A stretch of DNA of 64,000 nt from assembly GCA_035937795.1 (NCBI GenBank), contig DASZHO010000073.1, positions 5,586-69,585 on the forward strand, read 5' to 3'. Made by a program: the position numbers and the translations under genes. Positions 45,683 through 56,014 of this stretch are shown here, in pieces (the stretch's first letter is position 1; every line of letters begins with the position of its first letter). The DNA is from JAMQPK01 sp035937795 (GTDB lineage Bacteria; Acidobacteriota; Vicinamibacteria; Vicinamibacterales; JAMQPK01). The notes below the pieces were generated by a model. It was not told the DNA's origin. It searched no databases and saw nothing but the letters and a program-made list of their open reading frames with translations.

Positions 45683-46392
45683 CCGCCGTGACCAATGACG
45701 AGTATTGCCGAGAAATTGAGGCTTATCTCTGCCGCAAGAATGATGGACATCTCGTCCGGATCGTCGGGCCTGCGTTCGAGCGCGTCTGCGGGTGGGCCTC
45801 GCAGGGAATTCCGTTCAGGATTGTCTGCCAGGGCATCGACCGCTACTTCGATCGCTACTACGCGAAGGGACCGCGCCGCCGGCCCGTTCAGATCGACTTT
45901 TGCGATGCGGATGTGCTCGATGCCTTCGACGCCTGGCGGCGCTCGGTCGGCGTCCGGCTGCCTGGCGCCGGGATTGCCCAGGACACCGCCGTTCAACGCC
46001 GGCGCCGCAGTCTGCCCGAGCATTTGAAGCGCGTGCTTGAAAACATCACGTCGCGCCTGGCCCAGGCAACGCCGCTCTCGTCGCCGTTGCGGCAGACCCT
46101 GGAATCGATTGCAGATGAGGTGTCGTCGTTCGGCGATCTCCACAGCCCGATCCGTGGCGAGGCGCGCACGCAGCTCAACGCCAGGCTGCTCGATCTGGAT
46201 CGCAGGATGATCGAGATCGCCAGAACCCAAGCCGATCCGGCGTTGCTGCACACACTGCAGCGGGAGGCGGCCGACGAGCTGGCGCCGTTTCAGGAACGCA
46301 TGCCGCAGCAGGCTTATCAGCAGGCCGTCGAGGCTCGAGCCGAACGGCTTTTGCGCGAGCGCGAGCGCCTGCCGGTGATAACGTTCGAGTAG
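45679..46392 (+). CDS. Conserved hypothetical protein of a coaX operon
   Basis: A 237-residue soluble protein without signal peptide or membrane helix. N-terminal part: EAYLCRKNDGHLVRIVGPAF, IVCQGIDRYFDRYYAKGPRR and DFCDADVLDAFDAW, a compact and probably conserved domain. The C-terminal half is helical and charged (RRRRSLPEHLKRVLENIT, then LHTLQREAADELAPF), possibly a coiled coil. Five Cys residues lie in the first 75 or so. I recognise no family; it could be nucleic-acid- or tRNA-linked, as the next gene is an RNA methyltransferase, but this is only context. GTGA overlap with coaX. Confidence 0.75.
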   Translation: MTAVTNDEYCREIEAYLCRKNDGHLVRIVGPAFERVCGWASQGIPFRIVCQGIDRYFDRYYAKGPRRRPVQIDFCDADVLDAFDAWRRSVGVRLPGAGIAQDTAVQRRRRSLPEHLKRVLENITSRLAQATPLSSPLRQTLESIADEVSSFGDLHSPIRGEARTQLNARLLDLDRRMIEIARTQADPALLHTLQREAADELAPFQERMPQQAYQQAVEARAERLLRERERLPVITFE

Positions 46393-46407
46393 GCCCGTCC
46401 CTTTCCC

Positions 46408-47604
46408 GTGGCTCTGATACCTGGCAGCGAGGTCGTGCTCACACCCGAGAAGCCCGTCGCGGGCGGACGCATGCTGGCCCGCCACGAGGGGCAGGTCGTA
46501 TTGGTTGCCGGTGCCATTCCCGGCGAGCGCGTGCGTGCCCGAATCGACCAGGTTCGCCGCCAGCTCGCGTTTGCCGTCACGGTCCAGGTGCTCGATCCGA
46601 GCTCCGACCGTCGCGCGTCGACGCTCGACTGGGCGTGCGGAGGGTCGCTCTACGCGCATATTGCCTACGCCCGCCAGCTGTCGCTGAAGTCCGAGCTGGT
46701 GGCCGACGGGCTGACGCGGATCGGCAAGATTGCGGTCGCAGGGAAAGTCCAGGTGATGGCCTCGCCCGAAGACGGCTACCGCATGCGCGCGCGGCTGCAC
46801 ATCCGGAACGCGCGGATAGGGTTTTTCCGCGAGGGCACGCACGAATTATGTGACGTCGCCCCTACGCGCCAGCTGCTGCCGGCGACGGTCGACGCGTTGA
46901 AAGCGGTGGAGCAGGCGCTGGGCGGTAGAGCCGACGATGCCGTTTCCTGCGAGGTGTCCGAGAACATTCCCGGCCTGGACCGCGCCATCCTGATCGAGTT
47001 CGCGGATGGCCGCGCCGAACTTGCCCCAGGATGCGAATCAGCGTACGTGACCGATGCGATCGACGTCGACGGCGGTTGCGTGAGGCTGACGCGCCACGTG
47101 CGGTCGTTTTTTCAGGCAAATCGCTGGCTGGTGGCGCAGCTCGCGGCCCGCGTCGTCTCGCAGGTGACCGATGGCCCGGTCGCCGATCTCTACGCCGGCG
47201 TTGGATTGTTTGCCGTGTCGCTCGCTGCCCGGGGGCGCACAAGCGTGGTCGCTGTCGAGGGCGAGCGATTTGCCGCAAGCGACCTCGAGAACAACGCGGC
47301 GGCATGCGGCAATGCGATCGCCGTGACGCAAACGTCCGTGGAGCGCTATCTGAGCGGTCCCGCCTCGCGCGTGCTGCATACGATCGTGCTCGATCCGCCG
47401 CGCACGGGCATTTCGAGCGAAGCGATGTCGGGCCTCGTGGCACTGAAGGCGCCGCGAGTCGTGTATGTGTCGTGTGACGTGGCGACGCTGGCGCGCGATC
47501 TGAAGCGCTTTGCGGAGGCGGGCTATCGCCTCGACCATCTCGAGGCCTTCGATTTGTTCCCGAATACCGCCCATGTGGAAACGCTGGCGGTGCTCGCGCG
47601 GTAG
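46408..47604 (+). CDS. TrmA/RlmD-family RNA (uracil-5-)-methyltransferase
   Basis: SAM-dependent methyltransferase for a uridine in 23S rRNA or tRNA. The 398 residues have a TRAM-like N-terminus (GQVVLVAGAIPGERVRARID), the RNA-binding central domain, the Rossmann motif VADLYAGVGLFAVSLAARG near residue 258, LDPPRTGIS near 330, and the catalytic Cys in YVSCDVATLARDL near 352. The usual four-Cys iron-sulfur motif is incomplete: the segment reads DWACGGSLYAH, with a Ser where the last Cys of the CGGC run should be, and no upstream partner Cys. GTG start. Its exact target is unknown. Confidence 0.9.
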   Translation: MALIPGSEVVLTPEKPVAGGRMLARHEGQVVLVAGAIPGERVRARIDQVRRQLAFAVTVQVLDPSSDRRASTLDWACGGSLYAHIAYARQLSLKSELVADGLTRIGKIAVAGKVQVMASPEDGYRMRARLHIRNARIGFFREGTHELCDVAPTRQLLPATVDALKAVEQALGGRADDAVSCEVSENIPGLDRAILIEFADGRAELAPGCESAYVTDAIDVDGGCVRLTRHVRSFFQANRWLVAQLAARVVSQVTDGPVADLYAGVGLFAVSLAARGRTSVVAVEGERFAASDLENNAAACGNAIAVTQTSVERYLSGPASRVLHTIVLDPPRTGISSEAMSGLVALKAPRVVYVSCDVATLARDLKRFAEAGYRLDHLEAFDLFPNTAHVETLAVLAR

Positions 47605-47611
47605 TGCCGGC

Positions 47612-48289
47612 CTATCGTTCGCAGGCTTTGACGAAGCCCTCGAAGAGCGCGCGGAACTCGCCTGTGCGCCAGAAGTTTTCCGGATGCCACTGCACGGCGA
47701 CGCAGAATCGCGAAGCGGGGCGCTCGATGGCCTCGATGACGCCGTCAGGCGCGGTGGCCGATACCTTGAAGTCAGGCGCCATCTGCTGGATGGCCTGGTG
47801 ATGGCGGCTGTTCACCTGCAGCACCTCGCCGTCGCCCAGTTCCTCCTTCATCGCGGCGCCAAGCGCCGAATCCCGGGCAACCCAGACTTCATGGGCGATC
47901 GCGTAGAGCGGGTTGTCGATTTGATGGCCGAGGGGACGATTCACCTCTGATGGGATGTCCTGGATCAGCGTGCCTCCGGCGGCGACGTTCATGACCTGCA
48001 TGCCGCGGCAGACGCCGAGGATGGGCACATCGCCTTCCAGCGCGAGACGCACAAGCTCGAGCTCGAAGCTGTCGCGCGCGGCGTCCGGCGGTTCCGTTTT
48101 CGGATGCGGCACCGCGTTGTAGCGCGCCGGGTCGACATCACCGCCGCCGGTCAGCAGCACGCCATCGAGGTTTTCGAGCGACGCCGCCGCGTCCATCTGC
48201 AGCACGCAGGGTTCGCCGCCCGCGCGGCGCACCGACATCTCGTAGTCCGGCAAGCGCCGGCACGGTGTGATTCCAATGATTGGCGGCAT
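47612..48289 (-). CDS. Class I glutamine-amidotransferase-like hydrolase (PuuD/peptidase C26 family)
   Basis: Gamma-glutamyl-gamma-aminobutyrate hydrolase type or related gamma-glutamyl peptidase. The 225-residue protein has LLTGGGDVDPARY near residue 46, the nucleophile Cys in ILGVCRGMQVMNVAAGG near 94, VNSRHHQAI near 160 and the His/Glu pair in VAVQWHPENFW near 197. These match the PuuD family. No putrescine-pathway genes are nearby, so the real substrate is open. Starts one base after the argS stop. Confidence 0.88.
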   Translation of the reverse strand: MPPIIGITPCRRLPDYEMSVRRAGGEPCVLQMDAAASLENLDGVLLTGGGDVDPARYNAVPHPKTEPPDAARDSFELELVRLALEGDVPILGVCRGMQVMNVAAGGTLIQDIPSEVNRPLGHQIDNPLYAIAHEVWVARDSALGAAMKEELGDGEVLQVNSRHHQAIQQMAPDFKVSATAPDGVIEAIERPASRFCVAVQWHPENFWRTGEFRALFEGFVKACER

Positions 48290-48290
48290 T

Positions 48291-50315
<2,025 letters not shown>

Positions 50316-50330
50316 TGAGCGGCGGTTTGA

Positions 50331-50951
50331 CTACCCCTCGAGGCTGCGGTACTCTCCATCGAGATCGATCGCGCGCGCGTAATCATCCGGCGTGTTGATG
50401 TTGAAGAACAACACGTCTGCGGGGCCGAACGGCGCCAGTTCCTCGGGCCCGATCTCGCGGACGATCAGTCCCGGAATCAGGGCCACCTCGCTGAGCTTGA
50501 ATTGCTTCTCCTCGATGAGCCTCAATAGCTCGGCCGCCGTTCGGCGGGAGTAGGTTGCGCACAGAGGCTCGTAGCCCCGCGAGGTTCGTGGAATGGCGAT
50601 ATCTACGGCGCGGCCCGCCTCGACCAGATATGCCAGCAGCGCCTCACTCACAAACGGCATGTCACACGCCAACACGAGCGTACGATCTGTCTGGGCGGAA
50701 TGAACGGCCGTCCGCAGCGCGCCGATCGCGCCTTCCCCCGGCCGCAGATCAGGGATTACCGGAACACCGCTGGCGCGAAACGCTTCGGCGTCATTGGCGA
50801 TGATAATCGTGCGATCGACCACCCGGCGCAGCCGCGCAAGCTGGCGATCGAGCAGGGACGGGCCGCCAGACGGAGCCAGTTCCAGCGCGGCTTTGTTCAC
50901 CCCCCCGAGGCGTCGCGACCGGCCGCCTGCGAGGATGGCTCCCGTCCACAT
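50331..50951 (-). CDS. mobA: Molybdenum cofactor guanylyltransferase
   Basis: Adds GMP to molybdopterin to make the MGD form of the cofactor. The 206 residues show the nucleotide-binding loop ILAGGRSRRLGGVNKAAL at the start, GPSLLDRQLARL and the metal-binding LVLACDMPFVSEALL near 93. The usual DKA of the loop reads NKA here, a mild change of one position. MoeA or molybdoenzyme genes are not in view. Upstream neighbour of argS on the same strand. Confidence 0.9.
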   Translation of the reverse strand: MWTGAILAGGRSRRLGGVNKAALELAPSGGPSLLDRQLARLRRVVDRTIIIANDAEAFRASGVPVIPDLRPGEGAIGALRTAVHSAQTDRTLVLACDMPFVSEALLAYLVEAGRAVDIAIPRTSRGYEPLCATYSRRTAAELLRLIEEKQFKLSEVALIPGLIVREIGPEELAPFGPADVLFFNINTPDDYARAIDLDGEYRSLEG

Positions 50952-50986
50952 CGAAGTCGCGTCGCAGCCCGAAGGGTATCAGAAAA

Positions 50987-51571
50987 ATGAGCCGAGCGGG
51001 AGTCGGACGGATGCTCATTGCGAGTCTCCATCAGGGGATCTCGGATCTCATTCCGACCCGGCTGGAGTTCTATGAGAACTGGTTGCACGCCACCGGCATG
51101 CGCGATGGGAGAATCGGACTGGCGCCGCTGGCCGCCGTCCTGAGTTTTCTCCGCCAGGAAGGGGAGCCTTACGAGCTTGTCACCGGCCGCGCCGGCGAGT
51201 ACGCCGCGCAGTGGACCTTCGATAATCTCTCGCCGATAAAACGGTCGTTGATTCGCTCACTGCCGACGGCGCTCCGGGCACGAATCGCCGTACAGATGAC
51301 CAAACGCGTCATCCAGCGGAGCTATCATGGTAGCCGGGCGGTCTCCAGGCTCTGGAAGAAGCAGGGGACAATCACGATGAAAAGCTCGGTGTTCTGCACC
51401 GTGCGGGAACCGTCCGCGCGGCCCCTCTGCGGCTACTACGCCGCCGCGCTCACCCGCGCGCTCGCGCTCGTGTCGGTGAACGGAGAGGTGCACATCGCTT
51501 CGTGCAAGGGTACCGGCGCGCCGGTCTGTGTGATCGCGCTGCGTCTCGTGCCGGATGAACACGGTACATGA
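50987..51571 (+). CDS. Protein with a V4R-like (4-vinyl-reductase) domain
   Basis: A 194-residue soluble protein. The C-terminal part, with VFCTVREPSARPLCGYYAAA and VNGEVHIASCKGTGAPVCVIAL, fits the pattern of V4R small-molecule-binding domains, which carry conserved Cys residues and a Leu/Tyr-rich helix. The N-terminal part (LHQGISDLIPTRLEFYENWL) may be a DUF-type ligand-binding or dimer helix set. I cannot name a ligand. It opens the co-directional run with the TPR, NfeD and slipin genes and ends with an ATGA overlap. Confidence 0.6.
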   Translation: MSRAGVGRMLIASLHQGISDLIPTRLEFYENWLHATGMRDGRIGLAPLAAVLSFLRQEGEPYELVTGRAGEYAAQWTFDNLSPIKRSLIRSLPTALRARIAVQMTKRVIQRSYHGSRAVSRLWKKQGTITMKSSVFCTVREPSARPLCGYYAAALTRALALVSVNGEVHIASCKGTGAPVCVIALRLVPDEHGT

Positions 51572-53205
51572 TGCGCGCGACCGTGCCCTTCCTGGCGTCG
51601 CTCTGTGTCGTGCTCGCCGGGGCCGGTGTGGCGCGCGCGCAGGAGCGCGCGGGCACCGATCGCTATCTCGTCATTCCGTTCGACAACCCCGGCCACGAAA
51701 CGCGGATTTACTGGCTGGCCGAAGCCTCCGCGATGCTGCTCGCCGACAATTTGAACGCCGCGGGACGCCACGCCTATACGCGAGAGGAGCGGTTCGAGGC
51801 GTTCGAGCAGCTGCAGATTCCGTCGGGGGGACCGTTGAGCCACGCGACGGCGATTCGCCTGGGCCAGCTCGTCGGCGCCACGCACGTCGTGATCGGCTCG
51901 ATCGCGCTCCGGGGCGCCGAAATGACCGTGCGCGCCCAGAACATCAGGCTCGACACCGGCCGGCTCGAAAGTGAAGTCGTCGAAACCGGCTCGCTCGACG
52001 ATCTGTTTGGAATCTTCGATCGCGTGACGAGGCGCCTGGCGTCGCTGCCGGCGGGTCGTGGGACGCCCGGGGGACCCGCGGGCGGCGTGACGGGCCGCCG
52101 GACATCTCTTCAGGTCTTCGAGAACTACGTCAAAGGACTGATCGCAGCCTCCACACCGACCAGAGTCGGGTATCTGCAATCGGCCTTGAAGCTCGACCCG
52201 AGCTTCGATCTCGCGCGGCTGGCGATCTGGTCGGTGAACGAGGACGGCGGAAACGCGCAAGCCGCGCTGCTGGCGGCTGCAGCCGTTCCGGAAACCTCGG
52301 CGCTATATGCGCGCGCGCGGTTCGACGTCGCGTTGTCGTTGATCCAGCTGAAGCGGCTCGACGATGCGTCCGCCACGCTGAGGACGCTGGCCGACCGCGT
52401 CCCATCGGCGGCCGTCATGAACAACCTCGGCGTCGTACAAATACGCCGCCCGGTGTCGCCCCAGACCGGCAAGTCGACCTATTACTTCGATCAAGCCGTC
52501 AGATTGGATCCCGACGATCCGGATTACTACTTCAATCTCGGCTATGCGTACTGGACCGAGCACGACGCACAAGGCTCGATCTACTGGCTGCGCGAAGCCG
52601 TCCGGCGCCGGCCGGCTGATGGAGAAGCGCACGCCGTGCTCGGGGCCGCGTTGCAGGCCGTGGGCTCGAATACGGAGGCCGCGCGGGAACGTGAGCTGGC
52701 CACGCAGCTGTCGTCGACGTACGCGGAATGGGCCCGGCGGCCGGCCGCGGGAGAACCGATCCCGCGCGGCCTCGAGCGGCTGAAGCCGGCCCTCGAAGTG
52801 TCGACGCTGCGGCGAGTCGACACGATGATCGCCGAAAGCGGGGAGCGCGATCAGCGCGAGCTCGCAGCCTTCCACCTCGATCGCGGCCGGCGTCTGCTCG
52901 AGCAGGGCAGCGACGAGGAAGCGATCGGCGAGCTCCGGCGCGCGCTGTATCTGTCGCCCTACCAGGCAGAGGCGCACCTGCTGCTCGGGCGGATCTACCT
53001 GCAGACCGGACAGACCCAGGCCGCGATCGACGCCTTCAAGATTGCCCTCTGGAGCTCCGAGTCGGCGGAGGGGCACCTCGCCCTTGCGCGTGCCTATGCC
53101 GCCGCGAAAAAGGACGCCGCCGCCCGGACCGAAGCCCAGCGCGCCCTGACGCTCGCTCCTGGTTCCGCCGAAGCGAAAGCCCTTGTCGAGAAGCTGAAGC
53201 CATGA
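51568..53205 (+). CDS. Secreted tetratricopeptide-repeat protein
   Basis: A 545-residue exported protein: signal peptide (LASLCVVLAGAGVARAQ), then a domain with YLVIPFDNPGHETRIYWLAE and VGATHVVIGSIALRGAEMTV that resembles the TolB-like or FlgO-type N-terminal fold often placed before TPRs. From residue 210 come several TPRs (for example SRKAL-type units ending in YFNLGYAYWTEHDAQGSIYW and EAHLLLGRIYLQTGQTQAAI). Likely a periplasmic scaffold. Overlaps the V4R-like and NfeD genes by four bases each. Confidence 0.85.
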   Translation: MMRATVPFLASLCVVLAGAGVARAQERAGTDRYLVIPFDNPGHETRIYWLAEASAMLLADNLNAAGRHAYTREERFEAFEQLQIPSGGPLSHATAIRLGQLVGATHVVIGSIALRGAEMTVRAQNIRLDTGRLESEVVETGSLDDLFGIFDRVTRRLASLPAGRGTPGGPAGGVTGRRTSLQVFENYVKGLIAASTPTRVGYLQSALKLDPSFDLARLAIWSVNEDGGNAQAALLAAAAVPETSALYARARFDVALSLIQLKRLDDASATLRTLADRVPSAAVMNNLGVVQIRRPVSPQTGKSTYYFDQAVRLDPDDPDYYFNLGYAYWTEHDAQGSIYWLREAVRRRPADGEAHAVLGAALQAVGSNTEAARERELATQLSSTYAEWARRPAAGEPIPRGLERLKPALEVSTLRRVDTMIAESGERDQRELAAFHLDRGRRLLEQGSDEEAIGELRRALYLSPYQAEAHLLLGRIYLQTGQTQAAIDAFKIALWSSESAEGHLALARAYAAAKKDAAARTEAQRALTLAPGSAEAKALVEKLKP

Positions 53206-54530
53206 ACAGACAGAGGCCCAGGCTGTCTCCCCGCTGGGCTCGTCTGGGTCCGCTCACGCTGTTTGTGTGGGCGGTGTGCGTGGCGGCGGCCGGGCCGGGC
53301 CGAGCGCCCGTCGTGTATTCCGCAGTGGTCGACAGCGTCATCCATCCCGCGTCCGCGGAATACATGATCGAGACGATGGACCGTGCCGATCGCGATCAGG
53401 CGGCGCTCGTCGTATTCACGCTGCGCACGCCCGGCGGCCTCGTCGACTCGACGCGGCAGATCATCACGCACATGCTCGCGGCGAAGACGCCGGTCGCCAT
53501 CTGGGTGGGCCCGTCGGGCACACGCGCGGCGTCGGCGGGTTTCATCCTGACGATTGCCGCCGACATTGCCGCGATGGCCCCCGGGACGAATATCGGCGCG
53601 GCGCATCCGGTGAACGGGAGCGGACCGGCAGTCGATGAGACAATGGCGAAGAAAATGGCCGAAGATGTCGCGGCCTACGTCCGCTCGCTTGCCGGCGGCC
53701 GCCATCGCAACGTGCAGCTGGCCGAACAGGCGGTGAATCAGAGCAAGGCGTTCACCGAACAGGAGGCGCTCTCGGCATCGCCGCCGTTGATCGACGTCAT
53801 TGCCTCGGATATTCCCGACCTGCTGAAAAAGCTCGACGGCCGCACCGTCACGCGCTTCGACGGCAGCAGCGTCACGCTTCACACCGCGTCGGCCTCGATC
53901 GTGCCGATCGAGATGAGCCTGCGGCAGAAGGTGCTCAGCGCCATCGCGCATCCGAACGTCGCGTACCTGCTTCTGAGTCTGGGAACGCTTGGATTGACGA
54001 TCGAGCTGTGGAGCCCGGGAGCAGTCCTGCCGGGCGTCGCGGGCGGGCTGTGCCTGCTGCTGGCGTTCTTTGCGCTGCAGGTGCTCCCGGTGAACTATGC
54101 GGGTCTTCTGCTGATGCTGTTCGGATTGACGCTGTTCGCGCTCGAGGTGAAGGTGACGAGCTTTGGCCTGCTCACCGCCGGCGGTGTGGTGAGCCTGATA
54201 TTTGGATCGATGATGCTGTTCGATTCGACCTCGCCCGAGCTGCAACTCAGTCTGAGCGTGGTCGTGCCTGTCGTCCTCGGCTTCACCGCGATCGCGGCGT
54301 TTCTCGTGCGGTTGGGGCTGGCCGCGCAGCGCCGGCCGGCGGTCACGGGGATGGAAGGCATGATCAACGAAACAGGCGAGGCGATCGCACCAATCGGGCC
54401 AGGGGCGGCCGGCCGCGCGAGAATCCATGGAGAAAGCTGGAGCGCGGTTTCGAATGAACCGATAGCGGCCGGCGAGCGCGTTCGCGTCGCCAGCATCGAC
54501 GGGTTGACGTTAACCGTCCGGAAAGACTGA
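53202..54530 (+). CDS. NfeD-family membrane serine protease (NfeD1b type)
   Basis: Membrane-bound ClpP-like protease of the NfeD-slipin pair. The 442-residue protein has a signal/anchor segment, a ClpP-like domain with FTLRTPGGLVDSTRQI and the Ser nucleophile in GTRAASAGFILTIAADIAAM near residue 111, a membrane block of four or five helices (VAYLLLSLGTLGLTIELW onward), and the C-terminal OB-type NfeD domain. The start at 53202 overlaps the TPR gene (ATGA). Known partners are stomatin-like proteins, and the next gene is one. Role: membrane quality control, by family. Confidence 0.92.
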   Translation: MNRQRPRLSPRWARLGPLTLFVWAVCVAAAGPGRAPVVYSAVVDSVIHPASAEYMIETMDRADRDQAALVVFTLRTPGGLVDSTRQIITHMLAAKTPVAIWVGPSGTRAASAGFILTIAADIAAMAPGTNIGAAHPVNGSGPAVDETMAKKMAEDVAAYVRSLAGGRHRNVQLAEQAVNQSKAFTEQEALSASPPLIDVIASDIPDLLKKLDGRTVTRFDGSSVTLHTASASIVPIEMSLRQKVLSAIAHPNVAYLLLSLGTLGLTIELWSPGAVLPGVAGGLCLLLAFFALQVLPVNYAGLLLMLFGLTLFALEVKVTSFGLLTAGGVVSLIFGSMMLFDSTSPELQLSLSVVVPVVLGFTAIAAFLVRLGLAAQRRPAVTGMEGMINETGEAIAPIGPGAAGRARIHGESWSAVSNEPIAAGERVRVASIDGLTLTVRKD

Positions 54531-54539
54531 GGCCAACGA

Positions 54540-55307
54540 ATGCCCATATCACCTATCCTGATCCTCCTGTTCATCATGGTCGTCTACGTGATCACCTCGA
54601 TCAACATCCTGGCCGAGTACGAGCGCGGCGTGATTTTCCGGCTCGGCAAGCTGCTGCCGGCCCCGAAAGGCCCCGGCGTGATCCTGGTCTTCGCGCCCAT
54701 CGACCGCATCGTCCGCGTCAGCCTGCGGACCGTCGTGCTGGATGTGCCGCCGCAGGACGTCATCACGCGCGACAACGTTTCGGTGAAGGTGAGCGCGGTC
54801 GTCTATTTTCGCGTGCTGGATCCGCGCCGGGCGATCGTGGAAGTCGAGAGTTATCACTACGCGACGTCGCAGCTCTCGCAGACGACCTTGAGGAGCGTCC
54901 TGGGACAGGTCGAGCTGGACGAGCTGCTCTCGGCGCGCGACCGGCTGAACCAGCAGCTGCAGCACATTCTCGATCAGCACACCGATCCGTGGGGAGTGAA
55001 GGTGGCCGCCGTGGAGGTGAAGAACGTCGATCTCCCGCCCGACATGCAGCGCGCGATCGCGCGGCAGGCGGAAGCCGAGCGCGAGAAGCGTGCTAAAATT
55101 ATTCACGCTGCGGGCGAGCTCGAGGCATCGGAAAAGCTGGCGCAGGCTGCGAAAGTCATTGCAACCCAGCCGACCGCCATCACGCTGCGCTATCTGCAGA
55201 CCCTGACCGAGATCGCCTCCGAGAAAAATTCGACGATCGTCTTTCCGCTGCCGATCGAGATATTGCACCTGCTCAAGCAGTTCACAGGAGAAGAAAAGAA
55301 GGCGTGA
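54540..55307 (+). CDS. Slipin (stomatin/band 7, SPFH-domain protein)
   Basis: A 255-residue integral membrane scaffold: one N-terminal helix (ILILLFIMVVYVITSINIL), the SPFH domain (YERGVIFRLGKLLPAPKGPG, TVVLDVPPQDVITRDNVSVK, VKNVDLPPDMQRAIARQAEA) and a short coiled-coil tail. Follows NfeD by nine bases, the standard slipin operon order. It organises membrane microdomains and presents substrates or regulates the NfeD protease. Ends with a GTGA overlap with the SPOR gene. Confidence 0.95.
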   Translation: MPISPILILLFIMVVYVITSINILAEYERGVIFRLGKLLPAPKGPGVILVFAPIDRIVRVSLRTVVLDVPPQDVITRDNVSVKVSAVVYFRVLDPRRAIVEVESYHYATSQLSQTTLRSVLGQVELDELLSARDRLNQQLQHILDQHTDPWGVKVAAVEVKNVDLPPDMQRAIARQAEAEREKRAKIIHAAGELEASEKLAQAAKVIATQPTAITLRYLQTLTEIASEKNSTIVFPLPIEILHLLKQFTGEEKKA

Positions 55308-56002
55308 CAACCGACGAAGGCTTCCGCGAGATTCAACTGAACGGCAAGCAGCTGGTGTTCCTGTTCATGGCCGCCGCGGTCGTCTCGGTGGTGATCTTCC
55401 TCCTGGGCGTGATGTTCGGACGCGAAGTTCGCCCCGATCGTCAGGTGGCGCCCGAGACGGCCAGCACGGCGGTGGCGCCGGATCCGGGCGCCTCGCCCCC
55501 TGCGCAGGTCGCGCCGCCGTCCTCCGCTCAAACGCCATCCGCTGAACCTCCCGCGCCTGCCGAAGAGCTGACCTATTACGACCGGTTGCAAAAAAACAAT
55601 ACACCGCAAGAGAGCCTGAAACCGTCCTCGCCTGTGCAATCCGTGGTCACGGCGCAACCCGTGGTCACCGAGCCGGCCGCGCAGCCCGCCGCCGCGCCGG
55701 CGGCCAAGCCGGCTCAAACGCTGTCCGCAGAAACACATCCGGCGGATCAAACCGCCGGCGAACCCAACGGCCCGGGGTTTGCAGTCCAAGTAGCAACTTA
55801 TCAGGACCGTCGGGACGCGGACGCGTTGACGAAGCGGCTCATCGGCAAGGGTTATCCGGCGTTCGTGACCGGTCCAGTGAAGGCGGGCGGCAAAATGATC
55901 TATCGAGTGCGCGTGGGCAAGTACCAGGACCGTCGTGAAGCGGAGACGGTCTCCAGCCGGCTCGAGAAGGAAGAGCAGTTCAAGCCGTGGATTGCCCGAT
56001 AA
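55304..56002 (+). CDS. SPOR-domain membrane protein
   Basis: A 232-residue protein with a short cytoplasmic start, one membrane helix (LVFLFMAAAVVSVVIFLLG), a Pro/Ala-rich periplasmic linker of about 120 residues, and a C-terminal SPOR domain (FAVQVATYQDRRDADALTK and YRVRVGKYQDRREAETVSSR). SPOR domains bind denuded glycan at division sites, so it probably links to cell-wall turnover. The start is a GTG. Context with slipin and NfeD suggests envelope function. Confidence 0.9.
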   Translation: MTTDEGFREIQLNGKQLVFLFMAAAVVSVVIFLLGVMFGREVRPDRQVAPETASTAVAPDPGASPPAQVAPPSSAQTPSAEPPAPAEELTYYDRLQKNNTPQESLKPSSPVQSVVTAQPVVTEPAAQPAAAPAAKPAQTLSAETHPADQTAGEPNGPGFAVQVATYQDRRDADALTKRLIGKGYPAFVTGPVKAGGKMIYRVRVGKYQDRREAETVSSRLEKEEQFKPWIAR

Positions 56003-56014
56003 GAGCGGCCACCG

